Source: Bacillota bacterium (GTDB lineage: Bacteria; Bacillota; Sulfobacillia; Symbiobacteriales; ZC4RG38). From it: a DNA stretch of 13,850 bases. The position numbers and the translations under genes were made by a program. The stretch spans positions 1 through 13,850 of the forward strand of contig QGUP01000016.1 in the NCBI GenBank assembly GCA_003242505.1. Direction: 5' to 3'. How positions within the stretch are numbered: the stretch's first letter is position 1; every line of letters starts with the position of its first letter. The notes under the pieces were generated by a model. That model was given only the letters and a program-made list of their open reading frames with translations. It ran no database searches and was not told the DNA's origin. This document shows, piece by piece, positions 7,265 through 13,629 of this stretch.

Positions 7265-7279
7265 CCCGGCCAGGCCGGG
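7265..7279 (+). other. Short hairpin in the rpsN-rpsH gap
   Basis: CCCGGC (7265-7270) pairs perfectly with GCCGGG (7274-7279) over a 3-base loop, starting 6 bases after the rpsN stop. A second possible pairing, GGAGG (7280-7284) with CCTCC (7300-7304), follows. No T-run. The role is unknown; in E. coli S8 regulates the spc operon by binding mRNA, but I cannot identify an S8 site here. Confidence 0.35.
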
Positions 7280-7336
7280 GGAGGCTCCTGCGACCGGCAC
7301 CTCCGGAACCGGCCGGGATGAGAGGAGGAACCGATT

Positions 7337-7735
7337 ATGGTCGTCTCTGATCCGATTGCGGATCTCCTGACCCGCATCCGGAACGCGAACATGGTCTACC
7401 ACGAGAAGGTGGAGGTTCCGGGTTCGAAGATGAAGCGGGCCATCGTCGAGATCCTCAAGCGGGAAGGGTACATCCGGGACTACGAGTGGATCGACGATGG
7501 CAAGCAGGGGATCATCCGGATCTACCTGAAGTACGGCCCGGGCAAGGCCCGGGTGATCCAGGGGCTGAAGCGGGTCTCCAAGCCCGGCCGGCGGATTTAC
7601 GCGAAGAAGGACCAGATTCCCAGGGTGCTGGGCGGGTTGGGCATTGCCATCCTCTCCACCTCCAAGGGGATCATGACCGACAAGGAGGCTCGGCGCCTGG
7701 GCGTGGGCGGCGAGGTCCTCTGCTACGTCTGGTAA
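7337..7735 (+). CDS. rpsH: 30S ribosomal protein S8
   Basis: Small-subunit protein S8 (132 residues), a primary binder of the central 16S rRNA domain and the feedback regulator of the spc operon in E. coli. It starts VSDPIADLLTRIRNAN, has VEVPGSKMKRAIVEILKREGYI at residues 26-47, and ends with the signature GLGIAILSTSKGIMTDKEAR then GEVLCYVW. Length is normal. The ATG start has AGAGGAGGAA upstream. It is 15 bases from rplF. Confidence 0.98.
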   Translation: MVVSDPIADLLTRIRNANMVYHEKVEVPGSKMKRAIVEILKREGYIRDYEWIDDGKQGIIRIYLKYGPGKARVIQGLKRVSKPGRRIYAKKDQIPRVLGGLGIAILSTSKGIMTDKEARRLGVGGEVLCYVW

Positions 7736-7750
7736 GGGGGAGGTGCGGGC

Positions 7751-8293
7751 ATGTCCCGGGTAGGTAAGCAGCCCATCCCGATCCCTGCCGGCGTCACCGT
7801 GACCGTGGAGGAGAACAACCTGGTGCGGGTCAAGGGCCCCAAGGGCGAGCTGACCCGGCAGATCCATCGGGATATGATCATCAAGATCGAAGACAACGTG
7901 GTCCGCGTCGAGCGGCCTTCCGATGAGCGGATGCACAAGGCCCTACACGGCCTCACCCGCACCCTGATCGCCAACATGGTGCAGGGTGTGACCCAGGGCT
8001 ACGAGAAGGCGCTGGAGATCGTGGGGACGGGCTACCGGGCCACCAAGTCCGGCAACAAGCTGACCCTGTCCCTGGGCTTCAGCCACCCGGTGGAGGTCCA
8101 GCCCCCGCCGGGGATCACCTTCGAGGTGCCGAACCCGACCAACATCATCGTCAAGGGCATCGACAAGGAGCTTGTCGGTCAGGTCGCGGCCAATATCCGC
8201 GCCCTGAAGCCCCCGGAGCCCTACCTGGGCAAGGGCATCCGGTATGCCGGCGAGCGGGTGCGCCGCAAGGCCGGTAAGGCCGGCAAGAAGTAA
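7751..8293 (+). CDS. rplF: 50S ribosomal protein L6
   Basis: Large-subunit protein L6 (180 residues), near the factor-binding centre and the sarcin-ricin loop. Two repeated domains are present: SRVGKQPIPIPAGVTV and VRVKGPKGEL in the first, LGFSHPVEVQPPPGITFEV in the second. The C-terminal signature PPEPYLGKGIRYAGERVRRKAGKAGKK starts at residue 154. The ATG start has GGGGGAGGTG upstream. Length is typical. Confidence 0.98.
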   Translation: MSRVGKQPIPIPAGVTVTVEENNLVRVKGPKGELTRQIHRDMIIKIEDNVVRVERPSDERMHKALHGLTRTLIANMVQGVTQGYEKALEIVGTGYRATKSGNKLTLSLGFSHPVEVQPPPGITFEVPNPTNIIVKGIDKELVGQVAANIRALKPPEPYLGKGIRYAGERVRRKAGKAGKK

Positions 8294-8307
8294 GGAGGGA
8301 ACCCGGG

Positions 8308-8676
8308 ATGATCTTGAAGGAGGACCGCAACAAGGCCCGCAAGAAGCGGCACCTTCGGGTCCGGAAGAAGGTCCACGGGACCTCCGAGCGGCCCCGTTTG
8401 AATGTCTTCCGGTCCAACAAGCACATCTATGCCCAGATCATCGACGACGACCGTGGCCACACCCTCTGCGCCGCCTCCACCCTGGACCCGGAGGTCCGGC
8501 AGCGGATCGACAAGGGGAGCACCGTCGAGGCAGCCCGGGTGGTGGGCGAGGTCCTCGCCCAGCGGGCCCTGGCGAAGGGCATCACCAAGGTGGTCTTCGA
8601 CCGCGGCGGCTACCTCTACCACGGGCGGGTTGCGGCGCTGGCCGACGGCGCCCGCGCCGGCGGTCTGCAGTTCTGA
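8308..8676 (+). CDS. rplR: 50S ribosomal protein L18
   Basis: Large-subunit protein L18 (122 residues), a 5S rRNA binder working with L5. A basic N-terminus (KARKKRHLRVRKKVHGTSERPRL split over residues 9-31) precedes VFRSNKHIYAQIIDD and the C-terminal FDRGGYLYHGRVAALADGAR segment at 97-116. The ATG start has AAGGAGGG upstream, 14 bases after rplF. No oddities. Confidence 0.97.
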   Translation: MILKEDRNKARKKRHLRVRKKVHGTSERPRLNVFRSNKHIYAQIIDDDRGHTLCAASTLDPEVRQRIDKGSTVEAARVVGEVLAQRALAKGITKVVFDRGGYLYHGRVAALADGARAGGLQF

Positions 8677-8694
8677 CGCGAGGGAGGTAGGAAC

Positions 8695-9195
8695 GTGCCG
8701 CGCGTTGGTTCCAACGAGCCAGAGCTGAGGGAAAAGCTGGTCGAGATCCGGCGGGTCTCCAAGACCGTCAAGGGCGGCCGGCGCATGAGTTTCAGCGCCC
8801 TCGTGGTGGTCGGCGACGGGGCCGGCCGGGTGGGCGCCGGGATGGGCAAGGCCCAGGAGATCCCCGAGGCCATCCGCAAGGCCGTGGAGGCCGCCAAGAA
8901 GTCGATGATCACCGTGCCCCTGCAGGGCACCACCCTGCCCCACGAGGCCATCGGCGAGTGGGGGGCCGGTAAGGTCCTGATCAAGCCGGCCTCTGAGGGT
9001 ACCGGCGTGATCGCCGGCGGCGCCGTGCGGGCGGTGCTGGAACTGGCGGGGGTCCGGGACGTCCTGGCCAAGTCCCTCGGCTCCAACAACGCCAACAACA
9101 TGGTCCTCGCCACTCTGGATGCCCTCAAGCAGATGCGGAGCCCCGAGGAAGTGGCCCGGGCCCGGGGCAAGACCGTTGAGGAGATCCTGTCTTAG
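8695..9195 (+). CDS. rpsE: 30S ribosomal protein S5
   Basis: Small-subunit protein S5 (166 residues), important for decoding fidelity and part of the mRNA entry helicase. The double-stranded RNA-binding fold starts with IRRVSKTVKGGRRMSFSALV at residues 18-37, followed by GDGAGRVGAGMGKAQEIPEAI, and the ribosomal fold contains GTGVIAGGAVRAVLELAGV then LGSNN. The GTG start has GGGAGGT upstream. It is followed by rpmD after 12 bases. Confidence 0.98.
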   Translation: MPRVGSNEPELREKLVEIRRVSKTVKGGRRMSFSALVVVGDGAGRVGAGMGKAQEIPEAIRKAVEAAKKSMITVPLQGTTLPHEAIGEWGAGKVLIKPASEGTGVIAGGAVRAVLELAGVRDVLAKSLGSNNANNMVLATLDALKQMRSPEEVARARGKTVEEILS

Positions 9196-9207
9196 GAGGG
9201 AGACCTC

Positions 9208-9390
9208 GTGGCCGGGAAGCTGATCGTGACGCTCAAGCGGGGTCTCGCCGGGAAGAACGAGCGCCATCAGGCGACGGTCCGGGCCCTGGGCCTCCGGAAG
9301 CCCGGTCAGTCCCACGAACTGCCCGACAACCCCGCGATCCGGGGCATGATTGAGAAGGTGAAGCACCTGGTCGAGGTGCGGGAGGCCTAG
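9208..9390 (+). CDS. rpmD: 50S ribosomal protein L30
   Basis: Large-subunit protein L30 (60 residues), a small protein found in many but not all bacteria. It starts AGKLIVTLKRGLAGKNERHQATVRALGL, then KPGQSHELPDNPAIRGMIEKVKHLVEV; all match the family, including its usual length. The GTG start has TAGGAGGGAG upstream, partly formed by the rpsE stop. It is the last gene before the structured 218-base gap preceding rplO. Confidence 0.96.
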   Translation: MAGKLIVTLKRGLAGKNERHQATVRALGLRKPGQSHELPDNPAIRGMIEKVKHLVEVREA

Positions 9391-9608
9391 GTGCGGTAGG
9401 CCTGGCGCCGGCGGCACCGGTCGGGGCGGGGCGCGGCGGCCCCGGCCCCGGCTGGCCGGCGGGTTCCATCGCAGCACGTGGGACCGCACAGATTGCGAGT
9501 GCCGAGTACCGCTGAGATGCGAGTGCCGCCCCTCCGGGGCGGTGCGACCCTCACCCCGGCGGCGCGGAGAGCCCCGGGGTAGCAAGGCAAGGATGAGGTG
9601 AGGCAGCG
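9391..9608 (+). promoter_or_regulatory. Structured non-coding region between rpmD and rplO
   Basis: A 218-base gap, long for this cluster, holds three hairpins. Stem A pairs 9417-9431 with 9440-9455 (15 base pairs with one bulged G at 9444, 8-base loop) and can extend by three pairs past a small bulge. Stem B pairs CCGCCCC (9526-9532) with GGGGCGG (9536-9542) over the loop TCC. Stem C pairs ACCCCGG (9553-9559) with CCGGGGT (9574-9580), continued by GGC/GCC. No T-run follows any of them and I see no convincing promoter. Candidate terminator, processing site or leader for rplO-secY-adk-map. Confidence 0.5.
9494..9528 (+). repeat. Two copies of an 11-base direct repeat
   Basis: TGCGAGTGCCG occurs at 9494-9504 and again at 9518-9528, a 24-base period, in the rpmD-rplO gap. 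The second copy merges into hairpin stem B. It could be a protein-binding site pair on DNA or RNA, or the remains of a local duplication. Confidence 0.5.
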
Positions 9609-10073
9609 ATGCAGCTTCATGACCTGCGTCCGGCTCCCGGAAGCAAGCGGAAGCCCAAGCGGGTGGGCCGGGGCATCGGCTCCGGCCACGGCAAGACCTC
9701 GACCCGGGGGCACAAGGGGCAAAAGGCCCGGTCCGGCGGCGGCGTCCGCCCGGGGTTTGAGGGTGGCCAGATGCCGCTCCAGCGCCGGGTGCCCAAGCGG
9801 GGCTTTACCAACGGCCCCTTCAAGAAGGTCTACGAGATCGTCAACGTGAAGGCCCTCAACCGGTTTGAGGCCGGCACCGAGGTGACGCCGGAGGTCTTGA
9901 TCGCCCACCGGCTGGCCCACGGCGACAAGGACGGCATCAAGATCCTGGGCGACGGCAACCTGGAGAAGCCCCTGATCGTCAAAGCCCATGCCTTCAGCAA
10001 GTCCGCCCTCGAGAAGATCACCGCGGCCGGAGGGAAGGCTGAGGTTCTCGAGGCCGCCCGTGAGGTGAAGTAA
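9609..10073 (+). CDS. rplO: 50S ribosomal protein L15
   Basis: Large-subunit protein L15 (154 residues), a late-assembly protein that threads a long basic arm into 23S rRNA. The arm is clear: MQLHDLRPAPGSKRKPKRVG, GRGIGSGHGKTSTRGHKGQKA, then GGGVRPGFEGGQMPL and the globular C-terminal domain. Length is typical. The ATG start matches the family start; its ribosome binding site is weaker than others here (GAGGTGAGG, 9595-9603), consistent with control through the structured leader upstream. secY follows after 2 bases. Confidence 0.97.
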   Translation: MQLHDLRPAPGSKRKPKRVGRGIGSGHGKTSTRGHKGQKARSGGGVRPGFEGGQMPLQRRVPKRGFTNGPFKKVYEIVNVKALNRFEAGTEVTPEVLIAHRLAHGDKDGIKILGDGNLEKPLIVKAHAFSKSALEKITAAGGKAEVLEAAREVK

Positions 10074-10075
10074 TC

Positions 10076-11353
10076 GTGGCGATGATGGAGTCGGTGCGGG
10101 CGGTGTTCCGTTCGCCGGGTCTGCGCAACCGGCTGCTGTTCACCCTGGGCATGCTGGCGGTCTTCCGCCTGGGGGCGGTGATCCCCGTTCCCGGCATCGA
10201 CACCCGGGTGATCCAGGAGCTCATCGACCGCGGCGGCCTCTTTGGGCTCTTTGACGTGATCTCCGGCGGCGCGTTCCGGACGATGTCCATCTTCGCGATG
10301 TCCGTGACGCCCTACATCAACGCCTCGATCATCGTCCAGCTCCTGACGGTGGTCATCCCCCGCTGGGAGGAGCTTTCCAAGGAAGGTGAGCAGGGCCGGC
10401 GCAAGCTCCAGGAGTACGTCCGCTACGGCACGGTGATCCTGGGGCTGATCCAGGCCCTCGGTATGGCCCTCACCATCCGGCGGGCGGGCGCCATGCTCCA
10501 CCCCGACTCCTGGACCGATCTCTTCATCATTATCGTCACCCTCACCGCGGGCACCGCCTTCCTGATGTGGCTCGGTGAGCTGATCACCGAGAAGGGGATC
10601 GGCAACGGGATCTCCCTGTTGATCTTCGCCGGCATCCTCTCCCGGGTGCCCCGGACGGTGAAGGGCACGGTGGAGCTCTACCGGGTGGGGCAGGTGGACC
10701 TCTTCCAGATCCTGCTGGTGGCGGTCCTGGGCGTCCTGATCGTCGCCTTCACGGTGCTGGTCACCGAAGGGGTGCGCCGGATCCCGGTCCAGTACGCCCG
10801 GCGGACCGTGGGGCGCCGGACCCTGGGCGGCCACAGCACCCACCTGCCGATTCGGGTCAACCAGGCCGGCGTGATCCCGGTGATCTTCTCCCAGTCGCTG
10901 CTGGTCTTCCCGCCCACGGTGGCCAGCTACTTCGACCAGACCCACCCCGTGGTGCGGTGGATTATGGACAACTTCAACTTCCGGCACCCGTGGTACCTGA
11001 TCGCCTTCGCCCTCCTCACCATCGGGTTCACCTACTTCTACACCACCATCACCTTCAACCCGGTGGAGGTCGCGGACAACATCCGGAAGGCCGGCGGGAT
11101 CGTCGCCGGTCTCCGGCCGGGCAAGCCCACGGCCGACTACCTGGCGAAGGTCTCCAACCGGCTCACCTTTGTCGGCGCCCTGTTCCTCGCGGGCATCACG
11201 GTCCTGCCCTACGCCCTCGTGGCGGTGACCCAGAACCCCAACGCGGGCATCGGCGGCACCGCGCTCCTCATTGTCGTCGGTGTGGCCATTGAGACCATGC
11301 GGCAGGTGGAGGCCCACCTGGTGCTGCGCCAGTACCAGGGCTTCATGCGCTGA
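10076..11353 (+). CDS. secY: Protein translocase subunit SecY
   Basis: Central channel of the SecYEG translocon (425 residues) in the cytoplasmic membrane, which passes or inserts proteins with SecA or the ribosome. Ten hydrophobic segments are visible, beginning around residues 18-38 and ending around 392-410. The plug region GLFGLFDVISGGAFRTM lies at 54-70, the SIFAMSVTPYINASIIVQLL helix at 71-90, and the cytoplasmic loop with RRIPVQYARR at 234-243, a SecA and ribosome contact by family knowledge. The GTG at 10076 lies 2 bases after rplO; ATGs at 10082 and 10085 are possible starts too. The ribosome binding site (GAGGTGAAG) is inside rplO, so translation is probably coupled. Confidence 0.98.
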   Translation: MAMMESVRAVFRSPGLRNRLLFTLGMLAVFRLGAVIPVPGIDTRVIQELIDRGGLFGLFDVISGGAFRTMSIFAMSVTPYINASIIVQLLTVVIPRWEELSKEGEQGRRKLQEYVRYGTVILGLIQALGMALTIRRAGAMLHPDSWTDLFIIIVTLTAGTAFLMWLGELITEKGIGNGISLLIFAGILSRVPRTVKGTVELYRVGQVDLFQILLVAVLGVLIVAFTVLVTEGVRRIPVQYARRTVGRRTLGGHSTHLPIRVNQAGVIPVIFSQSLLVFPPTVASYFDQTHPVVRWIMDNFNFRHPWYLIAFALLTIGFTYFYTTITFNPVEVADNIRKAGGIVAGLRPGKPTADYLAKVSNRLTFVGALFLAGITVLPYALVAVTQNPNAGIGGTALLIVVGVAIETMRQVEAHLVLRQYQGFMR

Positions 11354-11367
11354 CTCCCGGCGGGGTT

Positions 11368-11388
11368 GGGGCGAGGGCGCCCCGCCCC
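11368..11388 (+). other. GC hairpin in the secY-adk gap
   Basis: GGGGCG (11368-11373) can pair with CGCCCC at 11378-11383 (4-base loop) or with CGCCCC at 11383-11388. It lies in the 74-base gap after secY and has no T-run. It may pause transcription or protect the mRNA; function is unknown. Confidence 0.35.
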
Positions 11389-11427
11389 GGGCCCTGCCCC
11401 GTCAGTCCTGAGCGGAGGGTGGAAGCG

Positions 11428-12072
11428 ATGCGCATCATTCTCCTCGGCCCGCCCGGGGCCGGCAAGGGCACCCAGGCGGCCACCCTGGCCCGGGAGGAAG
11501 GAGTGGCCCACATCTCCACCGGCGACATCCTCCGGCAGCACGTCCGGGAGGGCACGCCCCTGGGCAAGGCCGCCCGGGAGTACATGGACAAGGGGCTCCT
11601 GGTGCCGGACGAGATCATCCTGGGCCTGGTCCGGGACCGGCTCGCCCAGCCGGACGCCCAGCGGGGGTTCATCTTCGACGGCTTTCCCCGGACGGTGGTC
11701 CAGGCCGACGGCCTGGGGCAGCTTCTGGAGGAACTGCAGATGCCCCTCCAGGCCGTGGTCAACATCGTGGTGCCCGAGAGCGTGCTGGTGGACCGGGCGG
11801 TGGGACGCCGGACCTGCAAGGAGTGCGGCGAGATCTACCACCTCCGGACCCGGCCGCCCCGGCGGGACGGGGTCTGCGACCGGTGCGGCGGTGAACTCGT
11901 CCACCGGTCCGACGACAACCCGGAGACCGTCCGGGCCCGGCTGGCGGAGTACCACGCCAAGACGGCTCCTCTCATCGAGTACTACCGCTCCCGGGGGCTG
12001 CTGCGGGAAGTCGACGGCACCCAGCCGGTGGCGGCAGTCTCCGCGGCGATCCGGAAGGTCGTGGGTGGCTAG
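11428..12072 (+). CDS. adk: Adenylate kinase, zinc-lid type
   Basis: Adenylate kinase (214 residues) converts ATP plus AMP to two ADP in the cytoplasm and keeps adenylates balanced. The P-loop GPPGAGKGT is at residues 7-15, the AMP-binding TGDILR at 31-36, and DGFPRT at 84-89. The lid domain carries Cys 130, 133, 150 and 153 as two CxxC pairs, the zinc-binding type usual in Gram-positive bacteria and linked to thermal stability. SDDNPETVRARL follows. The ATG at 11428 is chosen because GGAGGG (11414-11419) is its ribosome binding site; the GTG at 11419 overlaps it. The stop touches the map start directly. Confidence 0.98.
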   Translation: MRIILLGPPGAGKGTQAATLAREEGVAHISTGDILRQHVREGTPLGKAAREYMDKGLLVPDEIILGLVRDRLAQPDAQRGFIFDGFPRTVVQADGLGQLLEELQMPLQAVVNIVVPESVLVDRAVGRRTCKECGEIYHLRTRPPRRDGVCDRCGGELVHRSDDNPETVRARLAEYHAKTAPLIEYYRSRGLLREVDGTQPVAAVSAAIRKVVGG

Positions 12073-12819
12073 ATGATCATCCTGAAGTCAGCCCGGGAGA
12101 TCGCGGTGATGCGGGAGGCCGGCCGGATTGCCGCCCAGGTCCACGAGGAACTGCGCAAGGCCATCCGGCCCGGGATCACCACCCGGGAACTGGACGCCCT
12201 GGCGGAGCGGCTGATCCGGCAGGCGGGTGCCATCCCGACCTTCAAGGGTTACCGGGGGTACCCGGCCTCCATCTGCACCTCGGTCAACGATGAGGTGGTC
12301 CACGGGATCCCCGGGGACCGGGTGCTCCGGGAGGGCGACATCGTCGCCATCGACCTCGGGGTGACCTACAAGGGGTACGTGGGCGACTGCGCCTACACCT
12401 GGCCCGTGGGGAAGGTCTCCCCCGAGGTGGAGCGGCTCCTCCGGGTGACCCGGGAGGCCCTGGAGCGGGCCATCGCCGAGTGCCGGCCGGGACGGCGCCT
12501 GGGCGACATCGGCTACGCGGTCCAGTCCTACGTGGAGAGCCACGGCTTCAGCGTCGTCCGGGAGTACTGCGGCCACGGGATTGGCGCCAACATGCACGAG
12601 GATCCCCAGGTGCCCAACTACGGCCGCCCGGGGACGGGCCTCGTGCTCCGGCCGGGGATGGTGCTGGCCATCGAGCCGATGGTCAACACCGGCACCTGGA
12701 TGACCCGGGTGCTGCCGGACCAGTGGACGGTGGTGACCGCGGACGGCGGGTACTCGGCCCACTTCGAGCACACCGTCGCCATCACTGACCACGGCCCGGA
12801 GATCCTGACCCTGCCGTGA
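12073..12819 (+). CDS. map: Methionine aminopeptidase, type I
   Basis: Type I methionine aminopeptidase (248 residues) removes the initiator Met from new proteins in the cytoplasm. The five metal ligands are all visible: Asp 94 (AIDLG), Asp 105 (GDCAYT), His 168 (CGHGIG), Glu 201 (AIEPM) and Glu 232 (HFEHT). His 77 in VHGIP matches the conserved substrate-binding histidine. There is no N-terminal zinc-finger extension. The ATG follows the adk TAG with no gap and only a weak GGGTGG ribosome binding site, so translation probably depends on ribosomes arriving from adk. Confidence 0.98.
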   Translation: MIILKSAREIAVMREAGRIAAQVHEELRKAIRPGITTRELDALAERLIRQAGAIPTFKGYRGYPASICTSVNDEVVHGIPGDRVLREGDIVAIDLGVTYKGYVGDCAYTWPVGKVSPEVERLLRVTREALERAIAECRPGRRLGDIGYAVQSYVESHGFSVVREYCGHGIGANMHEDPQVPNYGRPGTGLVLRPGMVLAIEPMVNTGTWMTRVLPDQWTVVTADGGYSAHFEHTVAITDHGPEILTLP

Positions 12820-12836
12820 CGCCGGCGCGCCCGATG

Positions 12837-12865
12837 TCGCCAGAGCAGCCAGTTTGTAGTATAAT
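12837..12865 (+). promoter_or_regulatory. Sigma-A-type promoter P2 upstream of the KOW gene and infA
   Basis: A perfect TATAAT lies at 12860-12865 with TCGCCA (4 of 6 matches to TTGACA) at 12837-12842 and a 17-base spacer. The site lies in the 99-base gap after map, in a rare AT-rich patch. Transcription would begin near 12872, giving a leader of about 47 nt. Confidence 0.75.
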
Positions 12866-12881
12866 AGTGATATTGGACTGG

Positions 12882-12898
12882 AGACCCCTCCGGGGTCT
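12882..12898 (+). promoter_or_regulatory. Hairpin near the 5' end of the P2 transcript
   Basis: AGACCCC (12882-12888) pairs perfectly with GGGGTCT (12892-12898) over the 3-base loop TCC. It would lie about 10 nt from the predicted transcription start and 20 bases ahead of the KOW gene start. It could stabilise the mRNA or bind a regulator. Its CCCCTCCGGGG core is identical to that of stem B before rplO. Confidence 0.5.
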
Positions 12899-12918
12899 GA
12901 GCGTGGGACGGTGGTTCC

Positions 12919-13233
12919 GTGCGCACGGGTTTGGAGGTGCCCAGGGTCGGCCAGGTAGTCATCTCGACCGCCGGGCGGGACACCGGGGCTCCCTACCTGG
13001 TCGTCAGGATCCTCGACGAGCGGTTTGTTGCCATCGCCAATGGCCGTTCCCGGAGCCTCGAGAACCCCAAGCGCAAGAATCTCCGGCACCTGAAACTGAC
13101 GCCCGTGGTCTACGAGGAGCTGGGCCACCGGCTCCAGCGGGGGGACAGGGTGACCGACGCAGAGATTCAGGAGGCTCTGGCTGCTGCTGTCGCACACCTG
13201 GAAGGGGGGGCAGAGCGCAGTGCCGAAGGATGA
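12919..13233 (+). CDS. ybzG: KOW-domain RNA-binding protein (L14e-like, YbzG type)
   Basis: Small protein (104 residues) with an N-terminal KOW-like fold: PRVGQVVISTAGRDTGAPYLVV at about residues 8-29, then ILDERFVAIANGRSR and the basic PKRKNLRHLKL segment at 50-60. This matches the protein found between map and infA in many Firmicutes (ybzG in Bacillus subtilis), annotated as an RNA-binding or L14e/L6e/L27e-like protein. Its function is not known; ribosome association is an inference from the fold and place. The GTG start is uncertain: the ribosome binding site is poor, and GTG 12937 is an alternative. It is the first gene after P2, and its end overlaps infA by 14 bases. Confidence 0.85.
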   Translation: MRTGLEVPRVGQVVISTAGRDTGAPYLVVRILDERFVAIANGRSRSLENPKRKNLRHLKLTPVVYEELGHRLQRGDRVTDAEIQEALAAAVAHLEGGAERSAEG

Positions 13234-13438
13234 CGTGATTGAGGTGGAGGGCCGGGTGATCGAGCCCTTGCCCAACGCCATGTTCCGGGTCGAGCTGGAC
13301 AACGGGCACAAGATCCTCGCGCACGTTTCCGGCAAGATCCGGATGCACTTCATCCGGATCCTCCCCGGCGACCGGGTTACGGTGGAACTCTCGCCATACG
13401 ACCTGACCCGTGGTAGAATCGTATACCGGTTCAAGTAA
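13220..13438 (+). CDS. infA: Translation initiation factor IF-1
   Basis: IF-1 (72 residues) binds the 30S A site during initiation and works with IF-2 and IF-3. It is an S1-type OB fold: VIEVEGRVIEPLPNAMFRV, then ELDNGHKILAHVSGKIRMHFIRI and LPGDRVTVELSPYDLTRGRI followed by VYRFK, all typical in sequence and length. The GTG start has GAAGGGGGGG (13201-13210) 9 bases upstream and lies inside the last codons of the KOW gene (14-base overlap), so the two are probably co-translated. The last codons contain promoter P3. Confidence 0.98.
   Translation: MPKDDVIEVEGRVIEPLPNAMFRVELDNGHKILAHVSGKIRMHFIRILPGDRVTVELSPYDLTRGRIVYRFK
13391..13419 (+). promoter_or_regulatory. Predicted promoter P3 inside the 3' end of infA
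   Basis: TAGAAT (13414-13419, 5 of 6) preceded by TGG forms an extended -10, with TCGCCA (13391-13396) as -35 at 17-base spacing, the same -35 hexamer as P2. Transcription would begin near 13426, just before the infA stop, giving a leader of about 204 nt before rpmJ. The -10 uses an AGA arginine codon, uncommon in this GC-rich cluster where arginine is nearly always CGN. Confidence 0.6.
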
Positions 13439-13629
13439 GGGTCGGGCCGGCTCGCACCGCGACCCGCGGCCCAGGGGTTGCCCCGGGTCCCTGGGTCGGT
13501 CTGCGCCCGAGCAGGCGCCCTTGCCATTCCATCCCCCTGGAGCAGGGCCCAGGGCTCCCGCGGGGGATCGACCCCCGGGGGGCCCCAGGTAGTCTCCGCG
13601 ACAAATTCGAGGACCGGGGAGGGTAAACC
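13439..13629 (+). promoter_or_regulatory. Structured leader upstream of rpmJ
   Basis: A 191-base gap with three hairpins. Stem 1: GGGTCG (13439-13444) with CGACCC (13460-13465). Stem 2: 13467-13476 with 13489-13498, 10 base pairs including one G-U, around a 12-base loop. Stem 3: ATCCCCC (13531-13537) with GGGGGAT (13562-13568), continued by GGAGC (13539-13543) with GCTCC (13554-13558). A competing stem, CGGGGG (13561-13566) with CCCCCG (13572-13577), shares a strand with stem 3. No T-run. Candidate leader RNA regulating rpmJ and the alpha operon behind it. Confidence 0.5.

Noticed and set aside
7850..7878. Promoter-like CTGACC-N17-TATGAT inside rplF
   Set aside because: No extended -10, both hexamers encode conserved L6 residues, and the next genes continue without a gap. 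Probably chance.
9493..9521. TTGCGA as a possible -35 before rplO
   Set aside because: No acceptable -10 at 16-18 bases (GATGCG-like), so no promoter is called there.
13571..13586. C-run followed by G-run and C-run as a separate element before rpmJ
   Set aside because: It is explained as the competing arm of leader stem 3 and by low complexity; not called on its own.
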